NCBI RefSeq assembly: GCF_003119115.1
Contig: NZ_CP022364.1
Location: forward strand, 2,956,352-3,020,351
Direction: 5' to 3'
DNA: 64,000 nt
Origin: Azospirillum sp. TSH58
Lineage (GTDB): Bacteria; Pseudomonadota; Alphaproteobacteria; Azospirillales; Azospirillaceae
Positions 61,663 through 64,000 of this stretch are shown here, one piece after another. Positions within the stretch are counted from its first letter, which is position 1; each line of letters opens with the position of its first letter. Position numbers and translations under genes: made by a program. A model generated the notes under the pieces. It searched no databases, was not told the DNA's origin, and saw nothing but the letters and a program-made list of their open reading frames with translations.

Positions 61663-61682
61663 TGTTCGATGCCCACCCAGGC
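61663..61682. other. Unit junction (attP-like) between copies 2 and 3
   Basis: Same 20-base boundary sequence as at 31784 and 46731. Confidence 0.78.
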
Positions 61683-61935
61683 CAACCCTGATATTATCGT
61701 TTATAAACAATAAGTTAGGCCCTCTTGGACCCGTCCGGAGGGCCTTTTTCACATGCGACAAGGCCATTCGCCAAAAACCAAGGCGATACAAGGCGTTACG
61801 GCGCGCCCACGCGACAACGGCGCGACATGGACGCGACATGGACGCGACAAGAGACAGCCCTCGAACGGGCATTTTGACCAGGTTGGGCGCCCGAAATCCG
61901 GCCCTCCCACGCGACCCTCACCATGGAGAAGTATC

Positions 61936-62181
61936 ATGAACGCACAGCCGTCCGCTGAGGCGGGCACCCTCGTTTGGGGCTTGGGCAACATCGCCAAGCA
62001 CCTGGGCATCACGAAGCGGCAGGCCCATTACCAGCACGAAAAGGGCAACCTGCCGACCTTCAAGCCGCCCGCACGAACAAGATCGCCGCGCGCCGGGAAA
62101 GCCTCGATGAGCTGGTGAAGGGGTGGGAGGCCGCGGCCGGACCGACGGCGCCGGCGCTGAGAAGGACCCGGCCATGAGTGA
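61936..62181 (+). pseudogene. AlpA-like protein, copy 3, apparent frameshifts
   Basis: Same gene as 32061-32309 with single-base deletions near 62070, 62135 and 62169. Probably sequence errors. Confidence 0.55.
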
Positions 62182-62486
62182 CCCTCTGGTGCGGGTGTCC
62201 GGTCTATCCCTCCTCGATGGGAACCGGACGAGCGGGGGCGCCTGCCCCTCGCGTGCCTCGACGTGCTGGTGGGGGCGTGTGGCTCCACCGCTGCACGCTC
62301 GTCCGAGCCGAGGGCGGAGAGCTGGCCGTCCAGCCGCCCGCGGTCTTCGGCAAGGCGTTTGCCCGGCGAGCGGAGCGGGGAACCGATCATGCGGCCTGGG
62401 CAGCGGTCAACGCGGCGGCGCTGGCCGCTTACCGAACGGCAGGGGGCACGGAGGCCGCCGCGCCCGGCGCCGGGCCGGATGAGTGA
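62174..62486 (+). pseudogene. Unknown satellite protein, copy 3, apparent frameshifts
   Basis: Same gene as 32302-32616 with single-base deletions near 62220 and 62275. Probably sequence errors. Confidence 0.5.
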
Positions 62487-62497
62487 GTGTCCGTGTC

Positions 62498-63397
62498 ATG
62501 ACCATGGTGTGGAACACGGACCTCAAGAGCACACCGAAGTTCGTGCTGCTTCGGTTGCAGACTTCGCGCCGATGATGGCGGGAAGGTTTTCCCTGGTGTG
62601 AAACGGGTAGCGAGGGACACCGGCCTGTGTCTCCGCGCTGTGCGGGACGCCTACCGTGTGTTGGAGGACTGCGGGGTGCTGGTGATGGTGGCTGCGGAAG
62701 ATCCCGCAAACCACCTGCCTAGGGAATACCGGATCGACCTCGACCGCCTCCGTGAGCTTGCCGTTGCGAGTTCGCCGACCGCTGATGAGTTGGACATTCC
62801 GACCACACCACCCCCGGCACCAGATGCCGTACCCCCGGCATCTCCTGCCTCCCTCCCCGGCACCAGATGCCGCACCCCCCGGCACCAGATGCCGTACCCC
62901 CCCGGCACCAGATGCCGCCAATCCATCATAAAGAACCACAAGAATCCAGAATCAGACTCTATCGCTCGACCTGGGGGGCGAAGAGGCGCGACTGCCGCCC
63001 CCTGAACCGGACATCGAGGCCGCGTTCGCCGAGTGGTGGGCCGCCGTCCCACGCAAGGTGGCGAAAGGGGCGGCGTTGCGCGCCTACCGATCCGCCCTGA
63101 AGCACGCCACGCCCGCGACCTCCTGGCGCATCCGCCGCTATGCGGACGAGGTGCGGGGCGGGAGGAGCGCTTCATCGCACACCTGCAACGTGGCTGAACG
63201 GCCAGCGCTGGCTTGATGAGCCGGGCCGGCAAGGAGTCGACCATGCCAACGTGACCAAGCTTCCCGCCATCAGGAACGGGTTCGTCGCCGTCGCTCTCGA
63301 AGAGGCTGAGCGACGCCACCAAGACGCCCCAAACGATCCTGCCCGATGGGACGGCCCAACCCTCGACTTGGACCCTGCCGGAGACGGTGGCGCCTGA
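62498..63397 (+). pseudogene. Replication initiator, copy 3, apparent frameshifts
   Basis: Same gene as 32628-33539 with about a dozen single-base deletions. The iteron region is still visible near 62816-62916. Probably sequence errors. Confidence 0.55.
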
Positions 63398-63908
63398 CCT
63401 GCAGCGGGAGGCCGCAGCGGCGTTGCCGGCGCTGGCCGAGTGGATGGGGCCGGCGGACGAGACACCGTGCGCCGCTGGCTGGCGGACCTGGCGTTCTGGT
63501 TGCCGGGACGATGGGCGTGGAGGAGGCGGGCCAAGCTGGCGCCTACTCCCGCTGTTGGCCGACGATTACCGCGTCTCGCGTTCACGGAACGCACGCTGAT
63601 CGCCGCGGGCCGCCGGTTCAACACGTACTTCCGACGTTCGGAAGGTCGCGGAGTTCTTGACGAGCTGGCGGTGGAACTGCGCACGAAGGTCAACGCGTGC
63701 AGGCCCTGGCCGTGCCGCCACGCCAGCGCCAGCGGGACGCCGAGGACGAGCCGGTGAGCCTGGAGCAGCGCCAGCGCATGGGCGAGCTGTTCGGCATTCT
63801 CGGCAAGGCCCTGACCTCCGGGGACTGGAGCGCGGTGGACGCGGAGTGCAGCGGATCGAGGCGCGCGGGAGCCGAGATGGCGTAGAGCCGCCTGGGGCGC
63901 TGCTGTAG
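63243..63908 (+). pseudogene. Replication accessory protein, copy 3, apparent frameshifts
   Basis: Same gene as 33382-34062 with many single-base deletions. Probably sequence errors. Confidence 0.5.
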
Positions 63909-64000
63909 CGCGTTCTGCGCTGTAGGGGTGTCCGAGTGGCAGGGGAAAGCCAGAGCCACGCCAGCGGTCACCGGAGGCGCGCGGAAGGGTATCCAGGGCT

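Larger units (their letters stand above)
61663..64000. mobile_element. Satellite-like element, start of copy 3 (cut by the window end)
   Basis: The unit starts a third time. By 63908 the register has slipped by about 33 bases relative to copy 1, all by single-base losses, a rate near 1.6 percent. The window ends about where the candidate cos site would begin. Confidence 0.8.

Noticed and set aside
46731..64000. Pseudogene decay in copies 2 and 3
   Set aside because: Changes are single-base indels only, with a gradient toward the sequence end and no substitutions noticed; sequence error fits better than evolution.

Overview
The window is GC-rich, densely packed temperate-phage DNA. The codon use and families such as GcrA-like regulators and a DUF1376 replication protein suggest an alphaproteobacterium. 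Azospirillum or a relative is my guess from protein style; no host chromosomal gene is visible to confirm it. No rRNA, tRNA, CRISPR array or transposase was found.

Positions 1-31783 are part of a lambda-like prophage that continues off the left edge. Leftward early genes (1-8236) carry a recombination module: SMC-like ATPase, RecT annealing protein, Cas4/RecB-like exonuclease and DnaQ-like exonuclease. Small accessory genes follow. The immunity region (8295-9199) has a CI-like repressor, a divergent Cro-like gene and five operators of form TCACC-N5-GGTGA in OL-like and OR-like clusters. Rightward genes (9292-20181) cover regulation and DNA metabolism: GcrA-like protein, RusA-like resolvase, helicase, DndC-like PP-ATPase and a DUF1376 replication pair. 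A less GC-rich leftward cargo block (20284-24411) encodes a CoiA-like nuclease, a secreted trypsin-like protease and a lipoprotein. A gene-free stretch (25741-26400) holds a DnaA box and two five-copy arrays of a 14-bp palindrome at 22-bp pitch, a candidate origin or partition site. A candidate cos site follows, then small and large (lambda gpA-type) terminase, gpW-like connector and the portal gene.

The portal gene is cut at 31784 by a 14,947-bp integrative element (31784-46730). It has its own tyrosine integrase, AlpA-like protein, replication initiator with five 22-bp-spaced iterons inside the gene, an HTH protein, protease-capsid fusion, tape measure protein, a HipA-like kinase with a partner, a VapD-like protein and a divergent XRE/antirepressor switch. 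It lacks portal, large terminase and most tail genes. It also carries a 62-bp segment nearly identical to the prophage's candidate cos site. I read it as a phage satellite (resembling a capsid-encoding PICI) integrated into the portal gene of its probable helper.

The unit recurs head to tail: copy 2 at 46731-61662 and the start of copy 3 at 61663-64000. The copies differ, as far as I compared them, only by single-base indels, mostly in short homopolymers, and these become denser toward the right end. This looks like unpolished sequence near a contig end, so frameshifts in copies 2 and 3 (and one in the capsid gene of copy 1) are probably not biological. Whether the tandem array is real, or comes from a circular or concatemeric form during assembly, cannot be decided here.
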